In this document: one piece after another, positions 14,999-25,374 of the stretch | How positions within the stretch are numbered: position 1 is the first letter of the stretch | How the letters are laid out: each line of letters starts with the position of its first letter | Origin: an uncultured Flavobacteriaceae bacterium | GTDB taxonomy: Bacteria > Bacteroidota > Bacteroidia > Flavobacteriales > Flavobacteriaceae | Assembly (NCBI GenBank): GCA_947494825.1 | Contig: CANLWN010000005.1 | Coordinates: 248,001 to 312,000, forward strand | Direction: 5' to 3' | Length of the DNA stretch: 64,000 bases | Translations under genes and position numbers: made by a program | The notes under the pieces: generated by a model | Told to the model about the DNA's origin: nothing | The model's database searches: none | The model's input: only the letters and a program-made list of their open reading frames with translations

Positions 14999-17449
14999 TC
15001 AAAGTTTCTTTGCTTTTTTTACCTTCTGATCGGTAATGGCAATGTCTATCACCTCGCTCATATCGGTCACGTAATGAAAACTAAGTCCTTTGAGGTATTC
15101 CTCCTTGATCTCCAAAATGTCCCTTCTGTTTTCTTCAGAAAGAATGATTTCCTTGATCCTGGCCCTTTTTGCCGCTAGAATCTTTTCCTTGATGCCCCCA
15201 ACAGGAAGTACCTTGCCCCGCAAGGTAATTTCTCCTGTCATGGCGAGGCTTTTCTTTACCTTTTTCTGGGTAAACAAGGAAACCAGGGAAGTGAGCATGG
15301 TGATACCTGCACTAGGCCCATCCTTGGGAGTAGCCCCTTCCGGTACATGTATATGCACATTGTAATTGTCAAAGACTTCCGGGGAAATTCCAAAACTCTC
15401 GGCATTGGATTTTATATACTCCATAGCAATTGTTGCGGACTCTCGCATCACCTTGCCCAAATTTCCCGTTATATTCAGGTTGCCCTTACCTTTGGATAGA
15501 ATGGACTCTATAAATAGAATATCGCCCCCTACACTTGTCCAGGCCAAACCTGTTACCACCCCGGCCACATCGTTGTTCTCATATTTATCCCGTTCCATCC
15601 GGGCAGGTCCTAGTACCTTTTCCACGTCTTCATGGGTGACCTTAACGTTATAGGTTTCCCCAATGGCGATGGATTTAGCGGCAAAACGCACCATTTTGGC
15701 CACCTGTTTTTCCAAAGATCGTACTCCGGATTCCCGGGTATAACCCTCCACTATTTTTTCAAGTTGGGGTTTTCCAATTTTTAGGTCCTTGGGGGTCAGC
15801 CCATGTTCCTTTAGCTGTTTTGGCAACAGATGCCTTTTTGCAATTTCAACTTTCTCCTCAATAGTATAGCCGGTAACGTTTATAATTTCCATGCGGTCCC
15901 GTAATGCAGGCTGTATCGTGGAAAGGTTATTGGCCGTGGCAATGAACATAACCTTGGACAGGTCATAGCCTACTTCCAGGAAATTATCGTGAAAATCACT
16001 GTTCTGTTCCGGATCCAAAACCTCTAACATGGCAGAGGACGGATCGCCTTGATGGCTGCTCGACAGCTTATCTATCTCATCCAAAATGAATACCGGATTG
16101 GATTTGCCCGCTTTCTTAAGACTCTGTACAATTCTCCCTGGCATGGCACCGATATATGTTTTTCGATGTCCCCGGATTTCGGCCTCGTCCCGCATTCCTC
16201 CAAGGGACATGCGCACATATTCGCGCCCCAAGGACTCGGCAATGGATTTCCCCAGGGAAGTCTTACCTACACCCGGAGGCCCATAGAGGCATAAAATGGG
16301 AGATTTCATATCGTTGCGGAGCTTTAATACCGCCAAATATTCTATAATCCTTCTTTTTACGTCCTCTAAACCGTAATGGTCCCGGTCTAATATCCTTTGC
16401 GCCCTTTTAAGGTCGAATTTATCCTTGGAAAACTCGTTCCAGGGCAACTCCAAAAACAGATCCAGGTAATTCCTTTGAATGGAGTATTCCGCCACTTGCG
16501 GGTTCATCCGCTGCATTTTGGACAATTCCTTGTCAAAATGTTGGGCGATTTTCTCGTCCCATTTTTTCTTTTGGGCCTTTAGGCGCATCTCATCGATTTC
16601 CTCGTCATAGGTAGCCCCGCCCAGTTCCTCCTGGATGGTCTTCATTTGCTGATGTAGGAAATACTCGCGTTGCTGCTGGTCCATATCGCTCCTCACCTTG
16701 GACTGGATAACATTTTTCAATTCCAATTTCTGGAGTTCCACATTCATGTATTTTAATGTGGCCAGAGCCCTTTTCTGCAAGTCGGGAATCTCTAGCAATT
16801 CCTGTTTTTCCTTAACATCCAAGTTAAGGTTGGAGGAGACGAAGTTGATCAAAAAGGAGTTGCTCTGGATGTTTTTTATGGCAAAGGTGGCCTCACTGGG
16901 TATATTAGGGTTGTCCTTTATGATCTGCAGTGCAAGTTCTTTGATGGAGTCGATAACCGCTAAAAATTCCTCGTCCTCATGGCCGGGCCTTTGCTCTTCA
17001 GTTTCTTTTATGGTAGCGGTGATATACGGTTTCTCCGTAAGTACTTTGGTAATCTCAAAGCGCTTTTTTCCTTGAATGATTACCGTGGTATTGCCATCGG
17101 GCATTTTTAGCACCCTCAATATTCTGGCAACCGTGCCTAAGGTATTGATATCCTTGATTCCCGGATTCTCCGTTTCCTCATCCTTTTGGGACACTACCCC
17201 GATAACCTTGGACCCATTGTTGGCGTCCTTGATCAGGTTGATCGATTTATCGCGTCCGGCGGTAATCGGTATTACAACGCCCGGGAAAAGAACGGTATTG
17301 CGTAAAGGTAATATCGGAAGGGTTTCCGGAAGGCCTTCATTGTTCATTTCTTCCTCATCCTCCGGGGTCATCAGCGGAATTAATTCGGCATCCTCATCAA
17401 TTCCTTGTAACGACATATTGTCAAAATTTGAAAATTTAGAATCTCCCAT
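14999..17449 (-). CDS. lon: ATP-dependent protease Lon (endopeptidase La)
   Basis: 816-residue AAA+ serine protease of the cytosol. N-terminal substrate-binding domain ([19 protein letters not shown]), long helical linker, Walker [10 protein letters not shown] and Walker [10 protein letters not shown], sensor region ATANNLSTI, and C-terminal protease domain with catalytic Ser713 in DGPSAGITM and the Lys dyad partner in GGIKEK about 41-43 residues later. Normal length. It is transcribed divergently from the ECF sigma gene at 17665; the 215-bp gap shows no clear heat-shock element that I can name. Confidence 0.97.
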   Translation of the reverse strand: MGDSKFSNFDNMSLQGIDEDAELIPLMTPEDEEEMNNEGLPETLPILPLRNTVLFPGVVIPITAGRDKSINLIKDANNGSKVIGVVSQKDEETENPGIKDINTLGTVARILRVLKMPDGNTTVIIQGKKRFEITKVLTEKPYITATIKETEEQRPGHEDEEFLAVIDSIKELALQIIKDNPNIPSEATFAIKNIQSNSFLINFVSSNLNLDVKEKQELLEIPDLQKRALATLKYMNVELQKLELKNVIQSKVRSDMDQQQREYFLHQQMKTIQEELGGATYDEEIDEMRLKAQKKKWDEKIAQHFDKELSKMQRMNPQVAEYSIQRNYLDLFLELPWNEFSKDKFDLKRAQRILDRDHYGLEDVKRRIIEYLAVLKLRNDMKSPILCLYGPPGVGKTSLGKSIAESLGREYVRMSLGGMRDEAEIRGHRKTYIGAMPGRIVQSLKKAGKSNPVFILDEIDKLSSSHQGDPSSAMLEVLDPEQNSDFHDNFLEVGYDLSKVMFIATANNLSTIQPALRDRMEIINVTGYTIEEKVEIAKRHLLPKQLKEHGLTPKDLKIGKPQLEKIVEGYTRESGVRSLEKQVAKMVRFAAKSIAIGETYNVKVTHEDVEKVLGPARMERDKYENNDVAGVVTGLAWTSVGGDILFIESILSKGKGNLNITGNLGKVMRESATIAMEYIKSNAESFGISPEVFDNYNVHIHVPEGATPKDGPSAGITMLTSLVSLFTQKKVKKSLAMTGEITLRGKVLPVGGIKEKILAAKRARIKEIILSEENRRDILEIKEEYLKGLSFHYVTDMSEVIDIAITDQKVKKAKKL

Positions 17450-17664
17450 ACTCGTATTTCGGTCATTCTGTCATTCGCGGACAGAAATCCAGTTTTTGTT
17501 TTAGTTTGTAATCCAGGAAAAAGCTGCAATAGCACGGGATTGGCCCGGCCGCAATTCCTTTTATATTCTTCTAGGACAATTGTTGTGCCAAGAAATCCAA
17601 AATTTCCTTAAAAAACTGTAACATTGAACAAATTGAGTCATCTCTAAGACAAACCATTCACTTT

Positions 17665-18219
17665 TTGAGCCACAAAATTGAACATACTGACGCGTTATTA
17701 CAATTGTGTTTAGAAGGAAAACAAAGTGCACAGTTGGAAATTTATAACCGATACTACAAAGCCATGTACAATACAGCTTTGCGGATCGTGAAAAATAGTG
17801 CCGAAGCGGAGGATATCATGCAGGAATCGTTTTTGAATGCGTTTACGAAACTGCATACATTCAAAGCGGAGGTAACATTTGGATCTTGGTTAAAACGGAT
17901 TGTAATAAACAACAGTATCTATCATTACAGAAAGCAACGTAAGAAGAACGAAGTTGCGCTAGATGATATAATGTACAAGGTCGAAGATAATGATGGAGTT
18001 GCTTCGGATCATGTGTTTACAGAACTGAAGGCTCAAAAGGTGCTGGAAACCATGAAACAATTAAAGGACAATTACAGAGTTTCTTTGACCTTACATTTAA
18101 TCGAGGGCTATGATTACGAAGAAATAAGCAGCATAATGAATATAAGCTATGCAAATTGTAGGACTACGATTTCCAGAGCTAAGGAAAGTTTGAGAAAGAA
18201 AATAATAAATATACAATGA
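17665..18219 (+). CDS. ECF-family RNA polymerase sigma factor
   Basis: 184-residue sigma-70 factor with regions 2 and 4 only. Region 2: YYKAMYNTALRIVKNSAEAEDIMQ; region 4: YEEISSIMNISYANCRTTIS (helix-turn-helix). The start is TTG at 17665: there is no in-frame ATG upstream before the next stop and the first internal ATG would delete part of region 2. First of four overlapping genes: the ATGA overlap with the next gene implies coupling. The downstream products are a membrane protein with a cytosolic N-terminus, as expected for an anti-sigma factor, and two exported repeat proteins. Confidence 0.9.
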   Translation: MSHKIEHTDALLQLCLEGKQSAQLEIYNRYYKAMYNTALRIVKNSAEAEDIMQESFLNAFTKLHTFKAEVTFGSWLKRIVINNSIYHYRKQRKKNEVALDDIMYKVEDNDGVASDHVFTELKAQKVLETMKQLKDNYRVSLTLHLIEGYDYEEISSIMNISYANCRTTISRAKESLRKKIINIQ

Positions 18220-18779
18220 TGGAAAAAGGAAAATTGGATAGCTTGTTTAAAAACTTGCAGGGCACCTTTGACACGGAAGAACCGGCTCAGGGTCACCAAC
18301 AACGGTTTTTGGAAAAACTGGAAGGCACCCATAAAGTGGTCAAAATGGACAGAAAACGAAGCTCCTGGTGGAAACCACTTTCCATCGCTGCCTCCGTTGC
18401 CATTTTGTTGGCCGTAGGTATTGGCCTGTTTGCCCCGAAACAATCGCTAGATGAACGGATGGCAAAAATAGCTCCGGAAGTTTCGAAAACGCAATTTTAT
18501 TTTACCAGTCTTGTCGAGGAACAGGTAAAACTGCTGGAGAGTCAAAGTACACCGGAGACCCAAAAAATCATTGATGATACAATGATCCAATTAAAAAAAC
18601 TGGAGGACAATTACACCACGTTGGAACAGGACCTTTTAAATGGAGGGAACAGCAAGCTTATCCTAAGTGCCATGATAACCAATTTCCAAACGAGAATAGA
18701 TCTTTTGCAGGATGTTCTAAATCAAATCGATACAATAAAAACTTTAAAAAATTATAATGATGAAAATTATACTATATAA
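18216..18779 (+). CDS. Single-pass membrane protein, probable anti-sigma factor
   Basis: 187 residues: charged N-terminal cytosolic segment (1-50), one transmembrane helix at about 51-73 (WWKPLSIAASVAILLAVGIG), then an extracytoplasmic helical region with heptad-like Leu spacing. I see no classical zinc anti-sigma motif (HxxxCxxC). The role is inferred from topology and the 4-bp ATGA overlap with the sigma gene. A second ATG three bases on (18219) is an equally possible start. The next gene overlaps its end by 23 bp. Confidence 0.6.
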   Translation: MMEKGKLDSLFKNLQGTFDTEEPAQGHQQRFLEKLEGTHKVVKMDRKRSSWWKPLSIAASVAILLAVGIGLFAPKQSLDERMAKIAPEVSKTQFYFTSLVEEQVKLLESQSTPETQKIIDDTMIQLKKLEDNYTTLEQDLLNGGNSKLILSAMITNFQTRIDLLQDVLNQIDTIKTLKNYNDENYTI

Positions 18780-19851
18780 ATATACAGCAGTGCTGTTTTT
18801 GATGCTGCCGACCTTCCTCTTGGCCAACAACGGAACGCCAAAGGGCAGGTATACCAAGGAGAAAACGATTAAAAAGGAATACGATGTAAACTCCGATGCC
18901 CTGTTAAAGGTTAGAAACAGTTATGGAAACCTCAACATCACCTCCTGGAACGAGAACCGCGTGCTCATAGAGGTGCATATCAAGACCAACGGTAACAACG
19001 AGGAGAAGGTGCAGCGGCGACTGGACGAGATTACCGTCGATTTTGAGGCCAATAGTGATCTGGTTTCTGCACGGACCATCTATAATAAAAACAAGAACGA
19101 CTGGGGGTGGAACTGGGGCAAGAACAAAAATGTGAACATACAGATCAATTATACCATAAAAATCCCTATCAAGAACAGTGTTCACTTAAGTAACGACTAT
19201 GGCAATATCTATTTGGACCGTGTTGATGGCCATGCTAAAATAAGCTGTGACTATGGAAGGCTGGAGATAGGCGAACTGCACGGAAGAAACAATCAACTGA
19301 GTTTTGATTATACCTCAAGATCCACCATTGAATATATAAAAAGTGGTAAAATATCGGCAGATTATTCTGGTTTTACCGTGGAAAAAGCTGGTGATCTGAT
19401 CATCAATGCGGATTACACCAATTCCACCATAGAGCAAATGGGCAACCTGCAGTACTCCAGCGATTACGGCAATCTGGAAGTTGGGGAAGCCAATAATGTG
19501 CAGGGCAATGGCGACTATATCAATGTAAAGCTAGGGACGATACATGGCAACGTGGATATCAGTGCGGATTATGGCTCGCTCAAGATCGATGAAATGGCCG
19601 AGGATGCCGGGAACATAGAAATAAGAACGGATTATACCGGTATCAAAATCGGATATGACGCCCAGTATTATTTTGACTTTGAAATTACCGCCGAATATGC
19701 AGGGGTGAGCGGAAAGGACGAGTTTGAAATCAATATCAGCAAGGAAAAGTCCCATGAAAAATATTACAAGGGCTATTACGGACAGGCCAATAGCGGCAAC
19801 CGAGTGTCTATCACCAGCGATTACGGCAGTATCTCATTTTATAAACTATAA
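18757..19851 (+). CDS. Secreted DYG-repeat solenoid protein (DUF4097-like)
   Basis: 364 residues with a signal peptide (LFLMLPTFLLANN, cleavage about 24). From residue about 145 on, a DY[GTS] motif recurs about every 17-21 residues: NDYGNIYL, CDYGRLEI, FDYTSRST, ADYSGFTV, ADYTNSTI, SDYGNLEV, GDYINVKL, ADYGSLKI, TDYTGIKI and a last SDYGSISF. This is the pattern of a beta-helix with one rung per repeat and an Asp-Tyr ladder. The family resembles DUF4097 putative adhesins. Function unknown; co-transcription with the sigma factor suggests an envelope role. Confidence 0.75.
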   Translation: MMKIILYKYTAVLFLMLPTFLLANNGTPKGRYTKEKTIKKEYDVNSDALLKVRNSYGNLNITSWNENRVLIEVHIKTNGNNEEKVQRRLDEITVDFEANSDLVSARTIYNKNKNDWGWNWGKNKNVNIQINYTIKIPIKNSVHLSNDYGNIYLDRVDGHAKISCDYGRLEIGELHGRNNQLSFDYTSRSTIEYIKSGKISADYSGFTVEKAGDLIINADYTNSTIEQMGNLQYSSDYGNLEVGEANNVQGNGDYINVKLGTIHGNVDISADYGSLKIDEMAEDAGNIEIRTDYTGIKIGYDAQYYFDFEITAEYAGVSGKDEFEINISKEKSHEKYYKGYYGQANSGNRVSITSDYGSISFYKL

Positions 19852-19869
19852 CATCTAAAAATCGATCAA

Positions 19870-20601
19870 ATGAAAAAAATAACAATCTTAGTGGTAAGCG
19901 TACTATTGGCGACCACAGTAAGTGCCCAATGGGGCAAGAAAGTTAAAGGAAACGGGAACGTAGTAACCATAGAAAGGTCTACGGGCGACTACGATGCAAT
20001 AGCCCTCTCTGGCTGGTTCGATGTAGACCTCGTCTCAGGAACTGAAGGTGAACTGACCATAAAAGGAGAGGAAAACCTGCTCGAATACATAAAGACGGAG
20101 GTAAAAAATGGCAAATTGATCATTAAGACCGAAAAAGGTGTAAACCTTAGACCTTCCTCCTGGGGCAGGGATGGTGGAATCTACATTACGGTACCCATAG
20201 AGCACGTAAGTTCAGTAACACTCTCGGGATCAGGGGACATTGTAGGGAAAACTACCATCAAAACGGACAATTTCAACACCAATATATCGGGTTCGGGAGA
20301 CATTTCCCTTTCCGTTGAGGCTACCACTGTGGAAGCCACCATGTCCGGTTCAGGTGATATCAATTTAAGTGGCCGGACCAATGATCTGGAAGTACAGGTA
20401 TCCGGTTCGGGCGATATCAAAGCGTATGAACTGGAGGCCGAAAACGTGACCGCCCAGGTATCAGGTTCTGCGGATATCAAGGTTACCGCCAATAAAATGC
20501 TAAAGGCCAGGGTATCCGGGTCCGGAGATATCAGTTATCGGGGAAATCCCGATAAGGTTGATACCAAAGCATCGGGATCCGGGGACATTTCCAAAGGATA
20601 A
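19870..20601 (+). CDS. Secreted head-GIN domain protein (DUF2807)
   Basis: 243 residues with signal peptide (ITILVVSVLLATTVSAQ). Start of the GIN domain: FDAIALSGWFDVDL-like segment YDAIALSGWFDVDLVSG. The body contains seven SGSGDI/SGSADI repeats at 18-21 residue spacing, each the turn of a beta-solenoid rung. DUF2807 proteins are predicted exported beta-helices of unknown role. It is 18 bp after the DYG-repeat gene and ends the ECF operon at a terminator. It shows the same one-rung-per-repeat logic as its neighbour but with a different ladder residue set. Confidence 0.88.
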   Translation: MKKITILVVSVLLATTVSAQWGKKVKGNGNVVTIERSTGDYDAIALSGWFDVDLVSGTEGELTIKGEENLLEYIKTEVKNGKLIIKTEKGVNLRPSSWGRDGGIYITVPIEHVSSVTLSGSGDIVGKTTIKTDNFNTNISGSGDISLSVEATTVEATMSGSGDINLSGRTNDLEVQVSGSGDIKAYELEAENVTAQVSGSADIKVTANKMLKARVSGSGDISYRGNPDKVDTKASGSGDISKG

Positions 20602-20618
20602 TATAAAGAATTGTAATA

Positions 20619-20655
20619 TCGAGCGCCGGCCTCTGGTACGGCGCTCTTATTTTTA
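20619..20655 (+). terminator. Rho-independent terminator of the ECF/solenoid operon
   Basis: Perfect 8-bp arms GAGCGCCG (20621-20628) and CGGCGCTC (20639-20646) with a 10-nt loop, followed by TTATTTTT. It lies between the convergent GIN gene and MFS gene. Confidence 0.88.
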
Positions 20656-21984
20656 AGATAACTTCTTTTTGAGATGTACCCGCGTCAATAAAAAGGCTCC
20701 CACGAGGAAAAACAGGCCCAAGAAGATGGTCGCATTTCGCATGCTTCCCGTAACCTGAGCAACAAAGCCGTACAAAAAGGTGCCAATGATAATCCCTATT
20801 TTCTCTGCCACATCGTAAAAGCTAAAAAAGGAGGTGGTATCCGTGGTGTCCGGAATAAACTTGGAGTAGGTAGACCGCGACAAGGCCTGTATACCGCCCA
20901 TGACCACGCCCACACAGCCGGCCGCAATATAGAAGTCCATGGGGGTAATCAAAAAATAGGCGTAGATGCATATGAACACCCATAAGATATTGATAACGAT
21001 CAAGGTTTTGATATTCCCAAAGGCCTTGGATGCCAATGCCGTCAGGGTAGCCCCCAAAATAGCGACCACCTGGATGACCAAAATACTGATAATCAGCCCA
21101 AACGTACGGCCGCTATCCGAGCCCCAATCGATCTCCTCCTCACCAAAATAGGTAGCGATCAGCATTACCGTCTGTACCGCCATACTGTACACAAAAAAAG
21201 CGACCAGATACCGTTTTAATTTGGTTTCCTCACCCAATTGATGCCATACTTTTTTTAACTCCCGAAAACCGTTCAGGACCACATGCTCCCTTCTACCCTC
21301 TCTTTTGTTTCCCTTGGGCAAGTGAAAGAAGGTGTACTGACTAAATAGTATCCACCAGATTCCGACCGTCACAAAGGAATATTTCATCGCTTTTATTTCA
21401 GCCGCTTCCCCCGCATCGCTCTCAATTCCGAACAAGGCCGGCTTCATGACCATGCCCAAGTTGAGCAACAATAAAAGGACACTTCCAATATAGCCCATGG
21501 AAAAACCCTTGGCACTGACCCCATCTTGCTGTTCCGGAAAGGCAATATCAGGAAGGTAGGAGTTGTTCACCGCAAAGCTCACCCAAAAACCTACCAGCCC
21601 AAAAAAATAACAGCCCAGACTAAAATAGATATGCTCAAGGGAAAACCAATAGAGGCCAATACAGGAGACGCCGCCCAGATAACAGAAGAATTTCATAAAA
21701 ACCTTCTTATTGCCCATATAATCCGCTATACCGGATACCAAGGGGGTAACAATAGCGATAAACACAAAGGCCAGGGAAGTGACGTAGCTTATTAGGGGTG
21801 CACGTGCTATCTCACCGCCAAAAACCATCACTTTTTCAATTTCGGCCACCCTAAACAGGGCCCCGTAAAAAATGGGGAATATGGCCGAGGCGATCACCAG
21901 GCTATAGACCGAGTTGGCCCAGTCATAGAATGCCCAAGCGTTTAACAATTTTTTACTTCCCTTTATCGCTATTGCTCTTGCCAT
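20653..21984 (-). CDS. UMF1-family MFS permease
   Basis: 443-residue transporter with about 12 hydrophobic segments. The N-terminal motif LNAWAFYDWANSVYSLVIAS is characteristic of the UMF1/Atg22-like branch of the major facilitator superfamily, as is GGIQALSRSTYSKFIPD in the second half. The substrate is not predictable; fungal relatives export amino acids from the vacuole. It is encoded downstream of the M48 gene on the same strand, 69 bp away. Confidence 0.85.
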   Translation of the reverse strand: MARAIAIKGSKKLLNAWAFYDWANSVYSLVIASAIFPIFYGALFRVAEIEKVMVFGGEIARAPLISYVTSLAFVFIAIVTPLVSGIADYMGNKKVFMKFFCYLGGVSCIGLYWFSLEHIYFSLGCYFFGLVGFWVSFAVNNSYLPDIAFPEQQDGVSAKGFSMGYIGSVLLLLLNLGMVMKPALFGIESDAGEAAEIKAMKYSFVTVGIWWILFSQYTFFHLPKGNKREGRREHVVLNGFRELKKVWHQLGEETKLKRYLVAFFVYSMAVQTVMLIATYFGEEEIDWGSDSGRTFGLIISILVIQVVAILGATLTALASKAFGNIKTLIVINILWVFICIYAYFLITPMDFYIAAGCVGVVMGGIQALSRSTYSKFIPDTTDTTSFFSFYDVAEKIGIIIGTFLYGFVAQVTGSMRNATIFLGLFFLVGAFLLTRVHLKKKLS

Positions 21985-22053
21985 ATGTCAAAAAAATTAA
22001 AGCCGTCCCCAGGGAACAGCTTTATATCTACAATTCGTGAAATACCATATTGC

Positions 22054-22863
22054 TTATTGAAAGGAGCTAACCCCATATTTTGCCGCTTCCTGCTTTGCCA
22101 AGGGGGCCCACTGGCTAAGATTTGCAATTCTTGTGTCGTTTGATGGGTGGGTGCTTAAAAACTCAGGTGGTGCCTGTCCGCCACTGTTTGCCTTCATTCG
22201 TTTCCAAAGTTCAGCGGCCTCATCCGGATTGTATCCGGCAATGGCCATAATCTGTAGCCCGATCCTATCGGCCTCGGTCTCATGACTTCGACTAAAAGGA
22301 AGCATCAATCCCACAGTGGAACCTACACCATAGGCCTGATTGAACGTATTCCGCTTTTCAGGGTCCTGAATGGCCACATTTCCGGCCACGGCGCCAAGTT
22401 GCTGTAGCATACCGGCACTCATTCTTTGTGCACCGTGATCTGCCAAGGCATGAGCTACTTCGTGGCCCATGACTACGGCCACACCTGTTTCTGTCTGGGT
22501 AATGGGAAGTATCCCGGTATAAAAGACGATTTTACCACCGGGCATACACCAAGCGTTCACCGTTTTATCATCTACCAAATTATACTCCCATTTATAATCT
22601 TTTAAGTAACCCGGATAACCGTTAGCAGACAACCAACGCTCTGCCGCTGAAGAAATCCGTTGGCCCACCTTGGTAATCATTTGGGCATCGGAAGTTCCCT
22701 TAATCACCTTATTCTCTCCAAGAAATTGATCGTACTGCGCAAAGGCCATAGGAAATATCTGGCTGTTCGGATAGAAGTTCAGGGTACTCTTTCCCGTAAA
22801 TGGATTTGTTTTACATGCGGCTACGCCAAAAAAGACAACCAACATGATTAATAATCTCCTCAT
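22054..22863 (-). CDS. M48-family metallopeptidase, lipoprotein (BepA/LoiP-like)
   Basis: 269-residue periplasmic protease. Lipobox with Cys17 (FFGVAAC). Zinc motif HEVAH at 134-138, third ligand Glu in SHETEADRIGLQIM, and LSTHPSNDTRI near the C-terminus. Proteins of this type (YcaL, LoiP, BepA) act in outer-membrane quality control. Membrane anchoring on the periplasmic side is inferred from the lipobox. No TPR domain follows, unlike BepA. It lies 35 bp downstream of the GH31 gene. Confidence 0.92.
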   Translation of the reverse strand: MRRLLIMLVVFFGVAACKTNPFTGKSTLNFYPNSQIFPMAFAQYDQFLGENKVIKGTSDAQMITKVGQRISSAAERWLSANGYPGYLKDYKWEYNLVDDKTVNAWCMPGGKIVFYTGILPITQTETGVAVVMGHEVAHALADHGAQRMSAGMLQQLGAVAGNVAIQDPEKRNTFNQAYGVGSTVGLMLPFSRSHETEADRIGLQIMAIAGYNPDEAAELWKRMKANSGGQAPPEFLSTHPSNDTRIANLSQWAPLAKQEAAKYGVSSFQ

Positions 22864-22898
22864 TGTAATGGTGTTTAGTAGGGGTAAAATACAAAAAT

Positions 22899-25298
22899 TT
22901 ACTTTCCAATAATATGCAGTTCTGTAAAATCTTTGCTTATTTCAATAGAATTGTTTCCATTTAATTTTACGTCCTTGAATGATATGGTTTCATTATCCAG
23001 CTCAATACAATCGATCTTAAAGGGCAAGCCGTGCAGTTGCAGTTTAAAGGTGCTGTAGGGCGTAATGTAGGTCCCGTTCTTGAACTGTTGTATGATCAGT
23101 TCATTTTCCTTGCCCTTTAGCTTAAAATTCCGCAGGCTGTACCGTCCTTTTTTATAATCGTAGCCATCCTGTCCGTCCTCATAGACCGTTGATTTCTCGG
23201 TCCCCTTTTTAAAATATACGTCCAACTGTAATGCCTTTATTTCTTTTTCCCCCACGTATTGCTGTACCGGATACTTGGGAATTATGGCGCCTTCTTTTAT
23301 GAATATCGGAATCTTGTCCAAATCTGCCACTACCCATTTTTCCTTTCCGCCATTTACAATTTCCTCGGTCCAAAAATTGTACCATTTTCCCTTGGGAATG
23401 TACATACGCCTCCCCTGGGCGTTAGGCTCCTGGATAGGGCAGACCAAAATCTGTTCCCCAAAAATAAACTCATCGGTCCTAAAATGCGTCTGGGTATCTT
23501 CCTGGTCATAATACACCAGGGACTGTAGCATGGGCTTATCCTCGGAAATATATTTCCAGAACATGGTATAGAGGTAGGGCAGTAATTGATAACGCAATTC
23601 GATAAATTTCCGGACAATATCGGTCACTTCGGTACCGAAGGACCAAGGTTCTTGATCCCCGTGATCCCCACTGGAATGGACCCTACAAAACGGATGAAAA
23701 ATCCCCAATTGTATCCATCGGGCAAACAATTCGCCATTGGGCTGCTCCGCAAACCCTCCGATATCGGAACCCACGAACGACATGCCGCTCATGCACATAC
23801 GTTGTACCTGAACATTGGCGATCCACAGATGTTCCCAGGTAGCTACATTATCTCCTGTCCAGGTAGAACTAAATCGCTGTGCACCGGCATAGGCGGCCCT
23901 GGTAATCACAAACGGACGCTTGGGATATACGTACTTTTTAACGCCATCATAGGTAGCACGGACCATCTGCATACCATATATGTTGTGTGCCTTCCTATGG
24001 CTACAGGGATGCCCATCGTAATCATGTCTCATATCCAGGGGCGCCGTCTTGGAGGGAACCTCCATTACGGCGGGTTCGTTCATATCGTTCCAAACGGCGT
24101 GAACGCCTATATCTGCCATCATTTCCTTGTACAGCCCGGCCCACCATTCCCGCACTTCGGGATTGGTAAAGTCGGGAAAATTACATTCGCCCGGCCAAAC
24201 CTTACCGTGCATATAGGGCCCATCTGCGCGCTTACAGAAGTAATCCTTCTCCATAGCTTCCTGATACACCCAATAATCCTTGTCTACCTTAATGCCCGGA
24301 TCGATCATCGCGACGGTTTTCATACCGTCCTTGTAGAGTTCATCGATCATACGTTTGGGGTCGGGAAATTTGTCCTTGTCCCAGGTAAAACAACGAAATC
24401 CGTCCATATAATCAATATCCAGATAGATGGCATCGCAGGGAATTTTGAGGTCCCTAAACGTTTTTGCAATCTCCTTGACCCTGCTCTCGGGATAATAACT
24501 CCACTTGGATTGGTGATACCCCAAGGCCCATAAAGGGGGTAATTCCGGGGTCCCGGTCAAATCGGTATAGGACGTTACTACTTGCGACATCTCTGGCCCG
24601 TAGAAAAAATAATAGTTCATTTCTCCCCCATCTGCCCAAAAACTTGTGGTATTTCGACGCTCATGGGCAAAATCAAAATAGCTTCTAAAGGTGTTGTCAA
24701 AGAAAACCCCATAGGCCTTACCGCTATGAAGGCCAATAAAAAAGGGAACAGCCTTGTACAAGGGGTCTTGATCTTTGCCATAGGCATACTGGTCCGTAAC
24801 CCAGTTATTGACCCTTTTTCCCTTAAGGTTGGTATGTGTGGCCTTATCTCCCATTCCGTAAAAACTCTCGGCCGACTGGGTAATCTTGCTCATTTTCACC
24901 GTATTGCCCCCGTACTCGTAGTTTTCCTCCCAATGGAACCCCAATTCATCCTCATTAATGATATTTCCTTCCAGATCGGAAATCTGGATCCGCAGTGTTT
25001 TTTTGTCCACTAACACGCGAAGCTTACCCGTTTCTACTAGATATTCGGTCTTGGTCTCCTTAGTCTCCAAGTGGTTGTACCCTCTACTGGCCTCCTCGCT
25101 TATGGCATAGGAAAAATCTGGCTCAAATACGTTCTGCGTGGCATATCTAAATCGGACGACACTATCCCTTAAAACTGTTATTTGAAGGATGACCCCGTTC
25201 TGGGTCGTGAAATAAAGTTTATCGGTCTCCTGTTTAAAGTCTATGATGGTATCGGGATACAAATTTCCTTTGTATTCCAACTGTGTATTGGTAATCAT
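22899..25298 (-). CDS. Glycoside hydrolase family 31 (alpha-glucosidase)
   Basis: 799-residue GH31 enzyme. Nucleophile Asp405 in WNDMNEPA and acid/base Asp483 in TWTGDN; the N-terminal beta domain and C-terminal beta domains are full length. No signal peptide, so probably cytosolic, releasing glucose from the non-reducing end of alpha-glucans or maltooligosaccharides. It is downstream of glgB in the alpha-glucan locus but separated by 101 bp that contain a 16-bp palindrome, so it may have its own control. Other GH31 specificities (alpha-xylosidase) cannot be excluded. Confidence 0.92.
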   Translation of the reverse strand: MITNTQLEYKGNLYPDTIIDFKQETDKLYFTTQNGVILQITVLRDSVVRFRYATQNVFEPDFSYAISEEASRGYNHLETKETKTEYLVETGKLRVLVDKKTLRIQISDLEGNIINEDELGFHWEENYEYGGNTVKMSKITQSAESFYGMGDKATHTNLKGKRVNNWVTDQYAYGKDQDPLYKAVPFFIGLHSGKAYGVFFDNTFRSYFDFAHERRNTTSFWADGGEMNYYFFYGPEMSQVVTSYTDLTGTPELPPLWALGYHQSKWSYYPESRVKEIAKTFRDLKIPCDAIYLDIDYMDGFRCFTWDKDKFPDPKRMIDELYKDGMKTVAMIDPGIKVDKDYWVYQEAMEKDYFCKRADGPYMHGKVWPGECNFPDFTNPEVREWWAGLYKEMMADIGVHAVWNDMNEPAVMEVPSKTAPLDMRHDYDGHPCSHRKAHNIYGMQMVRATYDGVKKYVYPKRPFVITRAAYAGAQRFSSTWTGDNVATWEHLWIANVQVQRMCMSGMSFVGSDIGGFAEQPNGELFARWIQLGIFHPFCRVHSSGDHGDQEPWSFGTEVTDIVRKFIELRYQLLPYLYTMFWKYISEDKPMLQSLVYYDQEDTQTHFRTDEFIFGEQILVCPIQEPNAQGRRMYIPKGKWYNFWTEEIVNGGKEKWVVADLDKIPIFIKEGAIIPKYPVQQYVGEKEIKALQLDVYFKKGTEKSTVYEDGQDGYDYKKGRYSLRNFKLKGKENELIIQQFKNGTYITPYSTFKLQLHGLPFKIDCIELDNETISFKDVKLNGNNSIEISKDFTELHIIGK

Positions 25299-25374
25299 TG
25301 CCCGTTTTTTTTAAAGTCTCACAAAAAAAAGACTTTAGCCCGTAAAAATGAAAAGATATTGTGACCAGTTATAA

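Noticed and set aside
23586-24533. 315-codon open frame on the + strand
   Set aside because: It lies wholly antisense to the GH31 gene, including its catalytic region; composition is that of a shadow frame.
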